This document shows positions 1 to 10,298 of a stretch of DNA of 64,000 bases, piece after piece. Made by a program: the position numbers and the translations under genes. Below the pieces are notes generated by a model. That model had not been told where the DNA came from. It did no database searches and saw only the letters and a list, made by a program, of their open reading frames with translations. Source of the DNA: Cryptomeria japonica (Eukaryota > Streptophyta > Pinopsida > Cupressales > Cupressaceae); assembly GCF_030272615.1 (NCBI RefSeq), contig NC_081406.1:471746400-471810399 (forward strand), given 5' to 3'. Positions within the stretch are counted from its first letter, which is position 1. The number at the start of each line of letters is the position of its first letter.

Positions 1-660
1 CCACTTCAACAGTTGGAAAATCCCTTAACAGGGTAGCTTTAATCGGCTTGCCGTAAATCCTTTAACAGGGTGACTCAAAATCCTTTAACAAGGTAACCTT
101 TAACAGGGTTTAACCCTTAACCGGGTATTTTAGCCATCCCTTAACTGGGTGATCCCTAGCAGGATCGGTTCCTAACAGAACCTATTGTAAAGTCTTTAAC
201 TGGACTAGGCTCCTAACAGAGCAGACTTCAAAAGGGTTTAAAGAACAGCTTGTGGGTATTCATCCCCACCGTGGTTTTTCCCGGCTAGGTTTCCACGTGA
301 AAAATATGTGTGTTATGTGTGATGTTTTTCATGTGATGCTTTGTTATTTTCTGTCAAGCGGTAAAGCATGTTGAACCAATACGTCTTTACATTTCTGTTG
401 ATGTATTAATTTTGTATGCATATGGGTGAAGTGGAAATAATATGTTAGATTGTGTGAAAGATAAGAGTTACCGGTTTATGTCCTTCACATTCTTACTATG
501 TTAAACTGGTAGTAATTTGGTTTAGACCGGTGTTATTGCTTGCCAATCAAGTGCAGTGTTTTCAGTCAAACTGGTTCAAGGAAAAGTGTTTTTGTCTGTA
601 CTAATTCACCCCCCCTTCTCAGTACCGATTTGGTACTAACTGTTCATCATTGATTCATCA
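1..660 (+). repeat. Copia-1 5' LTR, 3' portion only
   Basis: It is nearly identical to 5870-6528 and ends in CA just before a primer-site-like sequence. It holds the R/U5-like part: the mini-hairpin series at 22-222, a phrase common at plant LTR ends (ccccaccgtggtttttccc, from 268), and a C-run followed by ttctcagtaccg. Relative to the 3' copy it lacks about 17 bp after position 79 and has about 14 extra bp near 325. Confidence 0.93.
22..222 (+). repeat. Array of ten mini-hairpins with near-constant TTAAC/CTAACA loop (5' LTR copy)
   Basis: Ten short inverted repeats follow each other: 22-33 (CCCT/AGGG), 59-69, 82-93 (CCTT/AAGG), 95-110 (AACC/GGTT), 113-126 (ACCC/GGGT), 138-149, 151-166 (GATCC/GGATC), 167-182 (GGTTC/GAACC), 191-206 (AGTC/GACT), 209-222 (GCTC/GAGC). 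Stem sequences differ from hairpin to hairpin, while the loop stays close to TTAAC or CTAACA. The pairing pattern is seen directly; a role as RNA structure in the leader is inference. Confidence 0.8.
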
Positions 661-662
661 AT

Positions 663-674
663 TAGTATCAGAGA
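663..674 (+). other. Copia-1 primer binding site (degenerate, tRNA-iMet type)
   Basis: TAGTATCAGAGA lies three bases after the LTR end and differs at two positions from TGGTATCAGAGC, the usual plant Copia primer site complementary to initiator tRNA-Met. The change of TGG to TAG is the same kind of G-to-A change seen in the ORFs. Confidence 0.75.
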
Positions 675-731
675 ATCTTCCAGGTCCTTTGTGTTGTAAT
701 CTTAACCGCTTGAGGTAAAGATCCTACTCTA

Positions 732-1650
732 ATGATGAAGAGGGAAGGTCCAAACTTCAACAAAGACAACTTTAAAATATGGAAGGACGGAATGAAGATA
801 TACATCAGAAGAATGGGTGCTCAACACTGGAGCTATGTTGAGAATGCTTATGTTATCCCTGCCAGTACTCTCATCGATGATCAAAAGAGAGAGATTCAGG
901 ACAATGGGAAAGTCATGGAAGCCCTAATCAACAGTTTATCTGACATTGAGTTTATTGATGTTTAGGATAAAGAGAATCCCAAAGAAGTATGGGATGCTCT
1001 TGAGAATATCTATGGCGGTGATGAGCATGTGAAACAAGCTAAGGAAGAAAGCCTTAGGGGAAAGTTTGAAGACATGCGGATGGTTGAAGGAGAGACCATT
1101 CAACAATATGGAATAAGAATCAAAACGGTTGTTGGAGATATCAATAATGTAGGTGGTAAAATAGAAGATTTGACTATTGTTAGCAAAGTTTTGAGATCCT
1201 TATTACCGGTCTATGCAATAAGGGTTGTTGCTATTCAGGAGTTGAGGTCTGTAGACAAGACATAGGTATCCCGAGACTCCATCATTGCTAAGTTGACAGC
1301 TTATGAGCTAAATAATTATGATGGCAGTATTCAGAAGACTGAATCAGCCTTTAGAGCATCTGTTGCACCATCTACAAAGAGCTAATAAGCTAGTACCAGT
1401 GGTGAACCAAGACAAAGTAGAGAAATGGATGATGAGGAGATACTATTGAATTTGAAGCTCTTCTTGCCAAGAGACTTCCTAAGGGAACCGGTAAATACAA
1501 AGCTAAGCTCCCTTTGAAATGATTTTATTGCAATAGGATAGGACACATTGTTGTAAACTATCCTAATGGTGATAATAAGGACAAACCAGAAAAGTTCAAA
1601 AAGTTCAAAGGAGGAAACCGAAGAAACTATTTTGTAGCAGTTGATGAAGG
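732..1650 (+). pseudogene. Copia-1 gag (nucleocapsid/capsid), disrupted
   Basis: Starts at ATG 732 and gives a Copia Gag-like protein: an N-terminal FNKDNFKIWKDGMKIYI stretch, where W and the F.G..F..W pattern mark the Gag N-terminus, then a capsid region with GIRIKTVVGDINNVGGK around codons 130-145. Frame 3 is used to about 1432, then frame 2. Stops lie at 963 (TAG), 1263 (TAG), two TAA near 1384 and one TGA at 1520. The zinc knuckle near 1522-1560 reads YCNRIGHIVVNYP, so the CCHC pattern has lost cysteines. Acidic repeats (EESEDEESED) lead into protease. Product would package element RNA; this copy is dead. Confidence 0.85.
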
Positions 1651-1654
1651 TGCC

Positions 1655-4600
1655 ATGGATGAGGAGTCAGAAGATGAAGAAAGTGAAGACATTGTGTTTG
1701 TAGCAGTTAAGGAAGATGTGTCGGACAAGAAGGCTCTTGTCTTCCGCTTTGATAATTCCAATGAGTGGATTATTGACAGTGGTTGTTCTCACCATATGAC
1801 TGGTGACCAGAGTAAGTTTCTATCTCTAAAAGAGTATGATGGTGGTGTGGTTCATTTTGGTAATGATGCACCATGTATGGTAAAAGACAAAGGGTCCATC
1901 TCTCTGAATGGAAGAAGCAGTGCTAACAATGTGTATTGGGTAGAAGGTCTCAGACACAACCTTTTGAGTGTTTCTCAACTGAATGATAATGGACTCACTC
2001 TAGAATTCAAAAATGGAGTGTGCAAAATCAAAGGAAAGAATGGTGAACTGATGGCTACTGGTATGCAGACCAAAGGTAACCTATTTCAACTAAATGCTAA
2101 TGTCAGTACATGTCTAATGACTAAGTTTGAAGATAGCTAGCTATGGCATAGGAGACTCTGCCATGTAAACTTTGATAATATTGTGAAGGCCAGTAAGATC
2201 AAGGTAGTTAGAGGAGGTCCTATGTTGAGCAAACCGGAGAATCCTTTGTGCAGAGAGTGTCAACTAGGGAAAATGTCTTCCTCAACCTTCAAAGGTAAGC
2301 CTTTCATTGCAAACAATTTACTTGATCTTGTGCATACTTATTTGTGTGGTCCTATGAAAACTAGGAGTGTGCAAGGAGATAGTTATTTTATGATTATTAC
2401 TGATGATTTCTCAAGAATGATGTGGGTCACATTCTTGAAGGACAAGTCTGAAGCCTTTGGAAATTTCAAAGCCTTCAGAGCACTGGTTGAAAAAGAAAGC
2501 GGTAAGAGAATTAAGGGCTTAAGAACTGATCAAGGAGGAGAATTCACTTCCGGTGAATTCAAAAAATACTATGAAGAAAATGGCATCAAGAGGCAACTGT
2601 CTACCCCCCAGACTCCACATCAGAATGGCCTAGCAGAGAGGAACAACCAGACTGTGGTTGAAGAAGCTAGAACTATGTTGATCCAAGAAAAAGTTGCTCA
2701 CACCTTTTGGAGAGAAGCGGTGAGCACTGCAGTCTACACAATGAACCAGGTACTCATAAAAAAGGGTAAGGATAAAACACCTTGTGAGTATTGGACCGGT
2801 AAGACACCGGTGGTAAGCTACTTTAGAGTGTTTGGTAGCAAATGTTATATCAAGAGGAGTGAACATCAGAGCAAGTTTGATGCTAAATGTGATGAGGGAA
2901 TATTCCTAGGATATTCCACAAAGAGAAAAGCTCTCAAATGTTTCAACAATAGGACTCATAGAACTATTGAAAGAATCAATGTTAGAGTCGATGAAACCTC
3001 TGAGAAATCTGAAGAAACTGGCAATGAGCAAGTAGGAGATGAACCGGTAGTAACCTTCTGGGAACCGGTTGCAAAATAGCCTAGCACCAGTAACAGTGCT
3101 CCTACACTTGTAGATGCTGATGCTGATGAAGATGAGGATGAAGAAGAAAAGCAAGAGGAAACAACTAAGGTCATTCCGAGGTATGTAAAGATGAATCATG
3201 ATCCAAAGCAGATCATAGGAGAGTAGGATGCAAGAATTCTTACAAGAAGAAAGGTCAGAGAAAACTCTTGCATGATCTCAGAATTTGAGCCTAAAACATT
3301 CAAAGAAGCACATAAAGATGAAGACTAGATCAATGCAATGGAAGATGAACTTGACCAGATAGAAAAGAATGGTACATGGTCTTTGGTACCCAGACTTGAG
3401 CATAAAAATGTCATAGGCACCAAATGGGTTTTCAGAAATAAGCTGAATGAAGATGACACTGTGGTAAGAAACAAAGCCAAACTGGTGTGCAAAGGATATG
3501 CTCAAGAAGAAGGAGAAGACTATGGAGAAACCTTTGCTCCTGTAGCCAGATTGGAAGGAGTTTGTATGCTTCTTTCATATGTAGCATTCAAGGGATTCAA
3601 AGTATATCAAATGGACATAAAATATGCATTCCTAAATGGAATACTAGAAGAGGAGGTGTATATAGAGAAACCAGATGGGTTTGCCCTATCAGAAGACAGT
3701 GACATGGTGTGTAGGCTACATAATGCCTTGTATGGACTAAAGCAGGCACCTAGAGCATGGTATGAACGCTTGCACTCCCATCTTGTGAAGATTGGATTTG
3801 AGAGAACAAGTGAGGATAGTAATATCTACCTGAAGTCAGAAGGAGATCAGATTCTAATCTGTGAGGTATTTGTTGATGACATAATTTTTGGAGGAGATGA
3901 CAAGATGAGTCATGATTTTGCAGATGAGATGAAAAAGGAATTTGAGATGTCACTTATAGGGGAGATTAAGTTCTTCATTGGACTACAGATTCAACAAATG
4001 AAAGATGGAATCTTTATCACTCAGTCCAAGCATGTCAAAGAGGTGTTGAAGGCTTTTGGCATGGAAGACAACAAACCGGTTGGTACACTGATGGTGACCG
4101 ATTGTAAACTATCAAAGGAAGATGACTCAATGTTGGTAAATGAGAAAGAATACCAATCAATGATTGGTAAATTGCACTATGTAGTACATAGTAGACCGGA
4201 CATTGCACATGCAGTGGGAATTATTGCACGGTTCCAGAAAAGCCCAAAAGAATCCCACTTGGTAGCGGTCAAGCGAACTCTGAGATATCTGAAGGGAACT
4301 ATTGACTATGGATTATGGTATCCATACAGTAATGATTTCAACCTGAAAGTGTTTACAGATGTTGACTGGGCTGATAATGTGGAACACTAGAAAAGCACAA
4401 CCAGTGGTGCATTCTTTCTTGGTGGTAGACTAGTCTCATGGATGAGTAAAAAGCAGAGTTGTATCTCTCAGTCTACAGCAGAAGCGGAGTATGTTGCAGC
4501 TTTTATGAATTGCACTCAGACAATGTGGATGAAGCATGTATTGAATGGCTTCAAAGTTTATGTATCTGAACCAGTAAGTATATTTTGTGACAATACAAGT

Positions 4601-4822
4601 GCAATTAACATCTCCAAGAATCTAGTTTTACATGCTAGAACCAAGCACTTCGAGCTCAAGTATCATTTCTCGAGGGAGAAGGTTCAGAACAAAAAAGTTT
4701 TACTAGAACATGTTTCCAGTAAGGAGCAGTTAGCAGACATATTTACCAAGCCTCTACCGAAGGCTACCTTTACCTATTTGAGAGGTGAATTAGGGGTGTT
4801 GCCCCTTCAGGAGGTGAACTAA
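1655..4822 (+). pseudogene. Copia-1 pol: protease, integrase, reverse transcriptase, RNase H
   Basis: One frame runs through the whole region apart from TAG stops at 2138, 3077, 3223, 3326 and 4388. Domains in order: aspartic protease (WIIDSGCSHHMTG near 1768), GAG-pre-integrase zinc region (LWHRRL near 2141, CRECQLGK near 2251), integrase core with DDE residues (MIITDDFSRM near 2390, LRTDQGGEF near 2519, NGLAERNNQ near 2623), RT (KWVFRNK near 3423, FVDDIIFGG near 3868, [13 protein letters not shown] near 3724) and RNase H (STAEAEYVAA near 4471), ending ADIFTKPLPKA. Several stops fall where a Trp is conserved, such as before LWHRRL and in the RT-linker phrase .INAMEDEL. Function when intact: cDNA synthesis and integration. 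Confidence 0.93.
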
Positions 4823-4901
4823 AGGTGTGTGCTCCACATCAGTAAGGACTTACATTGATATATCTTTTTCAGGGTTGGTGTGTTGAAGGATGCTACTCCT
4901 T

Positions 4902-5065
4902 AGGGGGAGCAACATAGTAGAGCATAGATGTATATGCCTCCACTTTGGCATTGTTGTCAAAGAGGGAGAAGATGTGAAGCGGAGAAGATATCTGCTATAT
5001 TGGGGGAGAAGATGTGAAGTGGAGAGATATCTTTATATATTGCCATCAATGCCAAAGGAGGAGAT
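4902..5065 (+). promoter_or_regulatory. Copia-1 multiple polypurine tracts upstream of the 3' LTR
   Basis: Four purine runs precede the LTR: ttagggggagc near 4902, agagggagaagatg near 4961, tgggggagaagatg near 5001 and ccaaaggaggagatt at 5052-5066. The second and third lie in a 40-bp tandem duplication (4964-5003 and 5004-5042). The last is the likely plus-strand primer because the LTR starts right after it. Repeated PPT-like motifs are known from Sireviruses. Confidence 0.7.
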
Positions 5066-6528
5066 TGTTGGCATATGTGAAGAGTATGATGACATGATGA
5101 TATTGTATGTTGTCATTGATGTCAGTATGCTGGAGAGTGAACCGGTATATTAAAGTAAGCAACTTGCAAGAGAACCGGTATGATGTTGTGAACCGGTATA
5201 TGTCAAAAAGTGAAGCGGTATGTCTGTCCAAGTGAACCAGTATATGGAATGTTTTGTATCAAGGTTTCATATGGTATGACTACCGATTGGCAATCTTAGC
5301 TTTAGGGTTTCCGGTTGAAGTGTTCCAAGCTTGTGTGATTCAACTGATGACATCGTGTGATGAGTTAGCATTGCAATGAAAAACAGATTGTGTTACCATG
5401 TCATCCTTGTGCGCGTGAAGGATCTTGCATGAAGGAGATTGATCCTATCTACCTCGGGAATGTGTGAAGTCTCTATAAACGGTGGAGAACGCATGATGGG
5501 TTATCAGCCTCCAAGAAGTGGTGAAGAACGAACGTTGGAGAACGTTTTGAGATCTGTTCAAGACTGTTGTAATCAATGCAATATGTTCAACGGTTAGGAT
5601 TGAACCATCTGAATTGCTTAACCTAAATGTTTAGGGTTTAGGGTTTATGCTACCGACCTATTTGTCCTATAAGGTCGATGTTGTTTTTCATGTTGAAATT
5701 GTTGGCAAATTTTGTGTGTGTATCTAAGTGCATAGATACGTGATTCTTGTCAGACCATATAAGAGAATAGATACCTGCAGAGTGTGATTGCAGAAGGAAT
5801 GAACTTAAGCGGATCTGCATTGGCATTGAGAGCTATTACCAGATCATTGTAATACCTGTTGACCTCTAACCACTTCAACAGTTGGAAAATCCCTTAACAA
5901 GGTAGCTTTAATCGGCTTGATGTAAATCCTTTAACAGGGTGACTCAAAATCATTGAGTTCTCAAAATCCTCTAACAAGGTAACCTTTAACAGGGTTTAAC
6001 CCTTAACCAGGTATTTTAGCCATCCCTTAATCGGGTGATCCCTACCAGGATCGGTTCCTAATAGAACCTATTGTAAAGTCTTTAACTGGACTAGGCTCCT
6101 AACAGAGCAAACTTCAAAAGGTTCAAAGAATAGCTTGTGGGTATTCATCCCCACCGTGGTTTTTCCCAGTTGGGTTTCCACATGAAAAATACGTGTGTTA
6201 TGTGTGATGCTTTGTTATTTTCTGTCAAGCGGTAAAGCATGTTGAACCAGTAAGTCTTTACATTTATGCTGATGTATTACTTGTGTATACATATGGGTGA
6301 AGTGGGAATAAGATGTTAGATTGTGTGAAAGCTAAGAGTTACCAGTTTATGTCTTTCACATTCTTACTATGTTTAACCGGTAGTAATCTGGTTTGGACCG
6401 GGGTTATTGCTTTCCAGTCAAGTGCAATGTTTTCAGTCAAACCGATTCAAGGAAAAGTGTTTTTGTCTGTATTGATTCACCCCCCCCTCTCAGTACCGGT
6501 TTGGTACTAACTGTTCATCACTGATTCA
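5066..6528 (+). repeat. Copia-1 3' LTR
   Basis: Begins TGTTGGCATATG after the polypurine tract and ends gattca, matching the 5' copy. The U3-like part has five imperfect copies of GAACCGGTATAT (5139-5245) and a TATA-like ctataaac at 5473. The R/U5-like part repeats the mini-hairpin array at about 5891-6108, with base changes in some stems. The bases after 6528 (ttagtatgatgc) partly resemble the primer-site region, so the exact end is uncertain by a few bases. Confidence 0.9.
5139..5245 (+). repeat. Five imperfect GAACCGGTAT repeats in Copia-1 U3
   Basis: Copies begin at 5139, 5172, 5190, 5212 (GAAGCGGTATG) and 5234 (GAACCAGTATAT), separated by 18-33 bp. They sit upstream of the TATA-like box at 5473 where enhancer elements are expected. 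The ACCGGT core also recurs elsewhere in the LTR and internal region. Confidence 0.65.
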
Positions 6529-6540
6529 TTAGTATGATGC

Positions 6541-7278
6541 GACATCTCTAATTTATGTCCGAAGGTACTAACTGGTTTTGGAGTTCCTGTGAAACCTATT
6601 GGGCGACGCTTTGGAGGAAATCAATGTGTTCGTGCAAGGAGAACCTTTTTTCTATTATGAGAATGATGCTTTTGCACCGAAGGACATTTGGAAGTCAATA
6701 TCCAAAAATTTCTCTAGTGTGGAACCAGAGTTGGCGGACTCGAAGTAATTTTCAGCTTTCAGAAGACCAAGAGGTTATGTACACGATCTCCCAATAGAAG
6801 GGCAATTTCAAGCATTACCTCTCCCCCCCATGACTATTCAGAAAGCACTTCCTCAGACAAAGGACTATTGGCCTCCATGGGATCAAAGAAAAAAATTGAA
6901 GCATAGACTCTAGATGATGTGGTGGTGTCCTTCGTGAAGAACTCTGCACTATAATTGAAAATTCACAAGGGAAACTGCAAGATGGTGAAGAGAAATACAA
7001 TCTTGAAAAGTGGGAAGAATAGATCTTGGTTTGGGTGGGGCCAAGTCAGGTGGCTCCTCTAGAGGTTGACGAGATAGAAATCATATTAAGATTTGAAAAA
7101 GATCACACTCGTGGAACTTCATGTGCGACTGATCGATTGCGGTGTTTGGGTAATGCATTCCAAATAGATACAGTTGCATACCATATATCTATCTTGATTA
7201 AAGACTTTTATCCTAATGGCATTAAATTAAAGTTCTTTCTCTTCTATCTGGTATTGGTGGAGAAGAGGTTGCAGGCAC
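6541..7278 (+). pseudogene. Fragment of a DRM-type (domains rearranged) de novo DNA cytosine methyltransferase
   Basis: Reading three frames in turn gives a protein closely matching plant DRM1/DRM2 as I know them: LTGFGVP near 6567, GEPFFYYENDAFAPKDIWKS from about 6637, PRGYVHDLPIEGQF near 6766, LPLPPMTIQKALP near 6817, YWPPWDQRKKLK near 6867, EKWEEILVWVGPSQVAPLE (with a TAG inside) near 7006-7063, KDHTRG near 7099, LGNAFQIDTVAYHISIL near 7147, and SAM-binding motif I as VLSLLSGIGGEEVA near 7231. It ends right after motif I, so the later catalytic Pro-Cys motif and the N-terminal UBA domains are missing. Lesions: frameshifts near 6635, 6910 and 7230, TAA at 6746, TAG at 7018. No introns interrupt the aligned region, which suggests a retrocopy or TE capture. 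It cannot encode an active enzyme. DRM enzymes act in RNA-directed DNA methylation. Confidence 0.85.
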
Positions 7279-7299
7279 TTTTTCTAAAAAAACACAAAT

Positions 7300-7948
7300 G
7301 TCATTGCTAATTCCTTCTCCGTCGAAACCAAATGTTGCATTATCGTCAGAATTTCGACAAACTCGGGCATTTTTTCAAAAAATAATCAAATTTGATCACA
7401 ATATACCTTCTCCGTCGAAAACCTCCGTCGGAATTTTAGGCCAAATGTATTAGTGCATGGGCTAAAACCATCCAATAAGGTGTAGATGACCTTATCTCCC
7501 TTCTAGATGCCCTATGACATTTCCTTTCCTTTTTACGGCTCATTAATGTGTCCGATGTATTTTATATTTCCTATTTCAGGAGTACAAACTTCTTGAGGCC
7601 ATAAATTGAGAATTGTGTCCGATTGACGAACGGTTTGAAGCGCTGAAAAGCTCACAAAGTTCTCTATTGACTCGTAAGCCGCTACGTCGTTTACACCCAC
7701 TTTTCAAGGTGTTTTGGGGTCTCTAAAGTCCTCAAAATCAAATTTAAACCTTTCATTGGACCCCTCCAAAATGGAAATTTTAATATCTTCAAAACTAGTT
7801 GTGATCTTGCAATGTAACTTTGTCGGAATGCTTATCTAGCCAACCATAAGATTCAGAGATAATTTTGTACCATTTTGTGCTCAAATAAAAACTTACTATA
7901 AATAGTAACCTCATGTAAATGCAAGGTTGAGACACCATTTTCCAAACA
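7300..7948 (-). repeat. Copia-2 3' LTR (minus strand), left end approximate
   Basis: On the minus strand the pol remnant is followed by a purine-rich agtgggagat and then TGTTTGGAAAATGG, so the LTR starts at 7948 and runs left. It contains a perfect palindrome TTACTATAAATAGTAA near 7893-7908 and a block near 7618-7653 shared with the Gypsy-1 LTR. CCTTCTCCGTCGAAA appears twice (about 7312 and 7408). The left boundary is not proven; a TG at 7299 is the best candidate. Confidence 0.6.
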
Positions 7949-10298
7949 AATCTCCCACTTGTCGAACACCTTGCAAGAGCAAAGGGAGTATCAACACAAT
8001 AAATCAATTGCTAGGGGCCATGAGGCCCATAGACTATAAACACCATCTGAACTTCTTTGTGCTCACAACGTTAGTTAAAGCATCTGCAACATTCATCAAA
8101 GTTTCTACCTTAACTAGCTTCACCTTGCCATCTTCAACCATATCTTTGACAAAATGATACTAAACATCAATGTGCTTGGTCCGGGCATGAAATGTTGGGT
8201 TCTTAGCTAGGCAGATTGCACTTTGATTGGCACAATCACGACTCCTTGTTTTATTTCAATGTCTAAATACGGTATCTTAAGCCAAATGACCTCTTTACAA
8301 GCATGAGTAGCTACCATATACTCTGCTTCAATAGTGGACAAACCAACCACAATATGTTGCTTACTCATCCAACTAATTGCACCACCAAATAAAGTAAACA
8401 CATAAGTACTGGTGGATCTTCTGCTATCAATATCACCTGCCCAGTCTGAACCCACATAACCATGAATATCAAGATAAATCATGTCTCCAACTAAATTACC
8501 ACGATGACACAAAGAATACTATGAGGTACCCTTAAAATATTTGAAGACTCTTTTAACTGTATCCCAATGAACTCTACCAGGATTAGACATATATCTGGAC
8601 AAAACTCCCACTGCTTGGGCAATGTTTGGTCTAGTACAGACCATAGCATACATGAAACTTCCAACTACACTTTGGTAAGGCACTCTTCTTATGTCTTCCA
8701 TCTCTGATGGAGATGTAGGACAATTTGCATCAAATAATTTCGTTCCAACTATAAAAGGAACACACAATGGTCTACAATCTTGCATGTTGAACCTCTGTAA
8801 CACTAAATTCACATACGTACTCCGACCTAGCCATAGCTTTCTATTCACTCTATCTCTTCTAATTTCCATCCCAAGAATGTGTTTCGCTGCACCAAGATCT
8901 GTTATTTCAAATTTAGCAGTGAGCTGAGACTTTAGTTCTTAAATCACACCTTTCCCTTTACCAATGAATAACATATCATCAACATACAATGCAATGTACA
9001 AGAAATGATCACAATCAGAATTATAATAAACACAGTGATTTGATTTAGAATGCTCAAATCCTAAACTCAACACATATGTATCAAATTTTTGGTACCACAT
9101 CCTAGGATTCTATTTGAGGTCATACAGGGATTTCTTTAATTTATAGACCAAATTACTTTAACCTTTCACCACATAATGCTCTGGTTGTGCAATATAAATA
9201 CCCTCCTCCAAATCACCATGAAAGAAAGAATTTTTCACATCCATTTACTTAACCTCTAAATCATAAACAACAACAATAGAAAGAAAAAATCTAATGGATG
9301 TCATTTTGGCAACAGGAAAAAATATCTCACCATAATCAACACCCTCAACTTGAGAGTAGCCTTTTGCAACCAACCTTGCTTTATACTTCTCAATGCTTCC
9401 ATTTGAACCAATATTTTTATTGAACAACTATTTGCAACCAACAGACTTTCATTCTTCAGGCAATGGTACAAGATCCCATGTATCATTCTATTTCAAAGCT
9501 ATCATTTCTTCTTCCATAGAAATCTTCCAAGATTCTGCATCATTCATACCTAATGCCTCTTCTATAGATTTTGGTTCATCCATATTAGTATTCAAACAAA
9601 AAATACATCTCCAATCATCAAGTGAATACCTTTTAGGTGGTTGTCTATGTCTTGTAGACCTTCGAACAAGCTGAGTTGGAGGTTCTTACTCCTCTTTTGC
9701 AGATTTAGAGCTAGACGAGCTCTCCTCAACTTCTTGCCTATCTAGGGGTCTCGATTCAACTCTTTTAGGTGTAGAAAGAAATTGAATCACATCTTCCTTT
9801 TTAGTCTGTTCTGGCTGCAATGTAATAGAAGGAGACTTAATTTATCTAAAAATAACACTTCTACTATGAATTACTTTCTGTGCAACAAGGTCCCAAAGCT
9901 TGTATCCTTTCACACCATAACTGTACCCGATGAAGATACATTTCACAACCTTGTTTCCCAACTTTGTCCACTTCTCCTTTGGCACATGTAAATATGCCTC
10001 ACAACCGAAAACTCTAAGATGTCTCAATGAAGGCTTATGAACCAACCATTCTTCCATAGGCATTATATCAACAAGGGTTGATGTAGGAGACCTATTAATC
10101 AGGTAGCAAGCAGTGGCAATAGCTTCAGCCCAAAAAATTTGTTCTAGACCAGCACCACTCAACATACTCCTAGCCTTCTCCATCAGTGTCTTGTTCATTC
10201 TTTTTGCAACTCCATTCTGCTGTGTAGAATACAAAGTTGTCTTTTGTCTGTTAATGCCACAGTCTTTACAGAATCTATCAAAATCATTAGAGAAAAAT
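7949..10298 (-). pseudogene. Copia-2 pol remnant: integrase C-half, RT, RNase H (Tork-like)
   Basis: Minus strand, read right to left. The integrase second half starts near 10296 (FFSNDFDRFCKDCGINRQ) with the catalytic-Glu region QQNGVAKRMNKTL near 10210. RT pieces lie near 9420-9245 (KARLVAKGYSQVEGVDYGEIF) and 8990-8970 (LYVDDMLFIG), then 8869-8519 (STYVNLVLQRFNMQDC, TRPNIAQAVGVLSRYM). RNase H is at 8512-8060 (GSDWAGDIDSRRST, STIEAEYMVATHACKE). Frames change several times and stops are frequent. The left half of integrase, protease and gag are absent because the element is cut at 10299 by the Gypsy-1 LTR and no continuation is visible to the right. Confidence 0.88.

Larger units (their letters stand above)
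1..6528 (+). mobile_element. Copia-1: Sirevirus-like Ty1/Copia LTR retrotransposon, 5' LTR truncated by window edge
   Basis: Bases 1-660 are repeated at 5870-6528, so the element runs from a cut 5' LTR to a full 3' LTR of 1463 bp. Between them lie a tRNA-iMet-type primer site, gag, protease, integrase, RT and RNase H in Copia order, then a polypurine tract. The long LTR, the RT box FVDDIIFGG, the phrase [18 protein letters not shown] and the polypurine context gccaaaggaggagattgttgg fit the Sirevirus lineage as I know it; this assignment is inference. The LTRs differ by scattered substitutions and two small indels, and the ORFs carry many stops, so it is not young and cannot move by itself. 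The outer left target duplication is outside the window. Confidence 0.93.
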
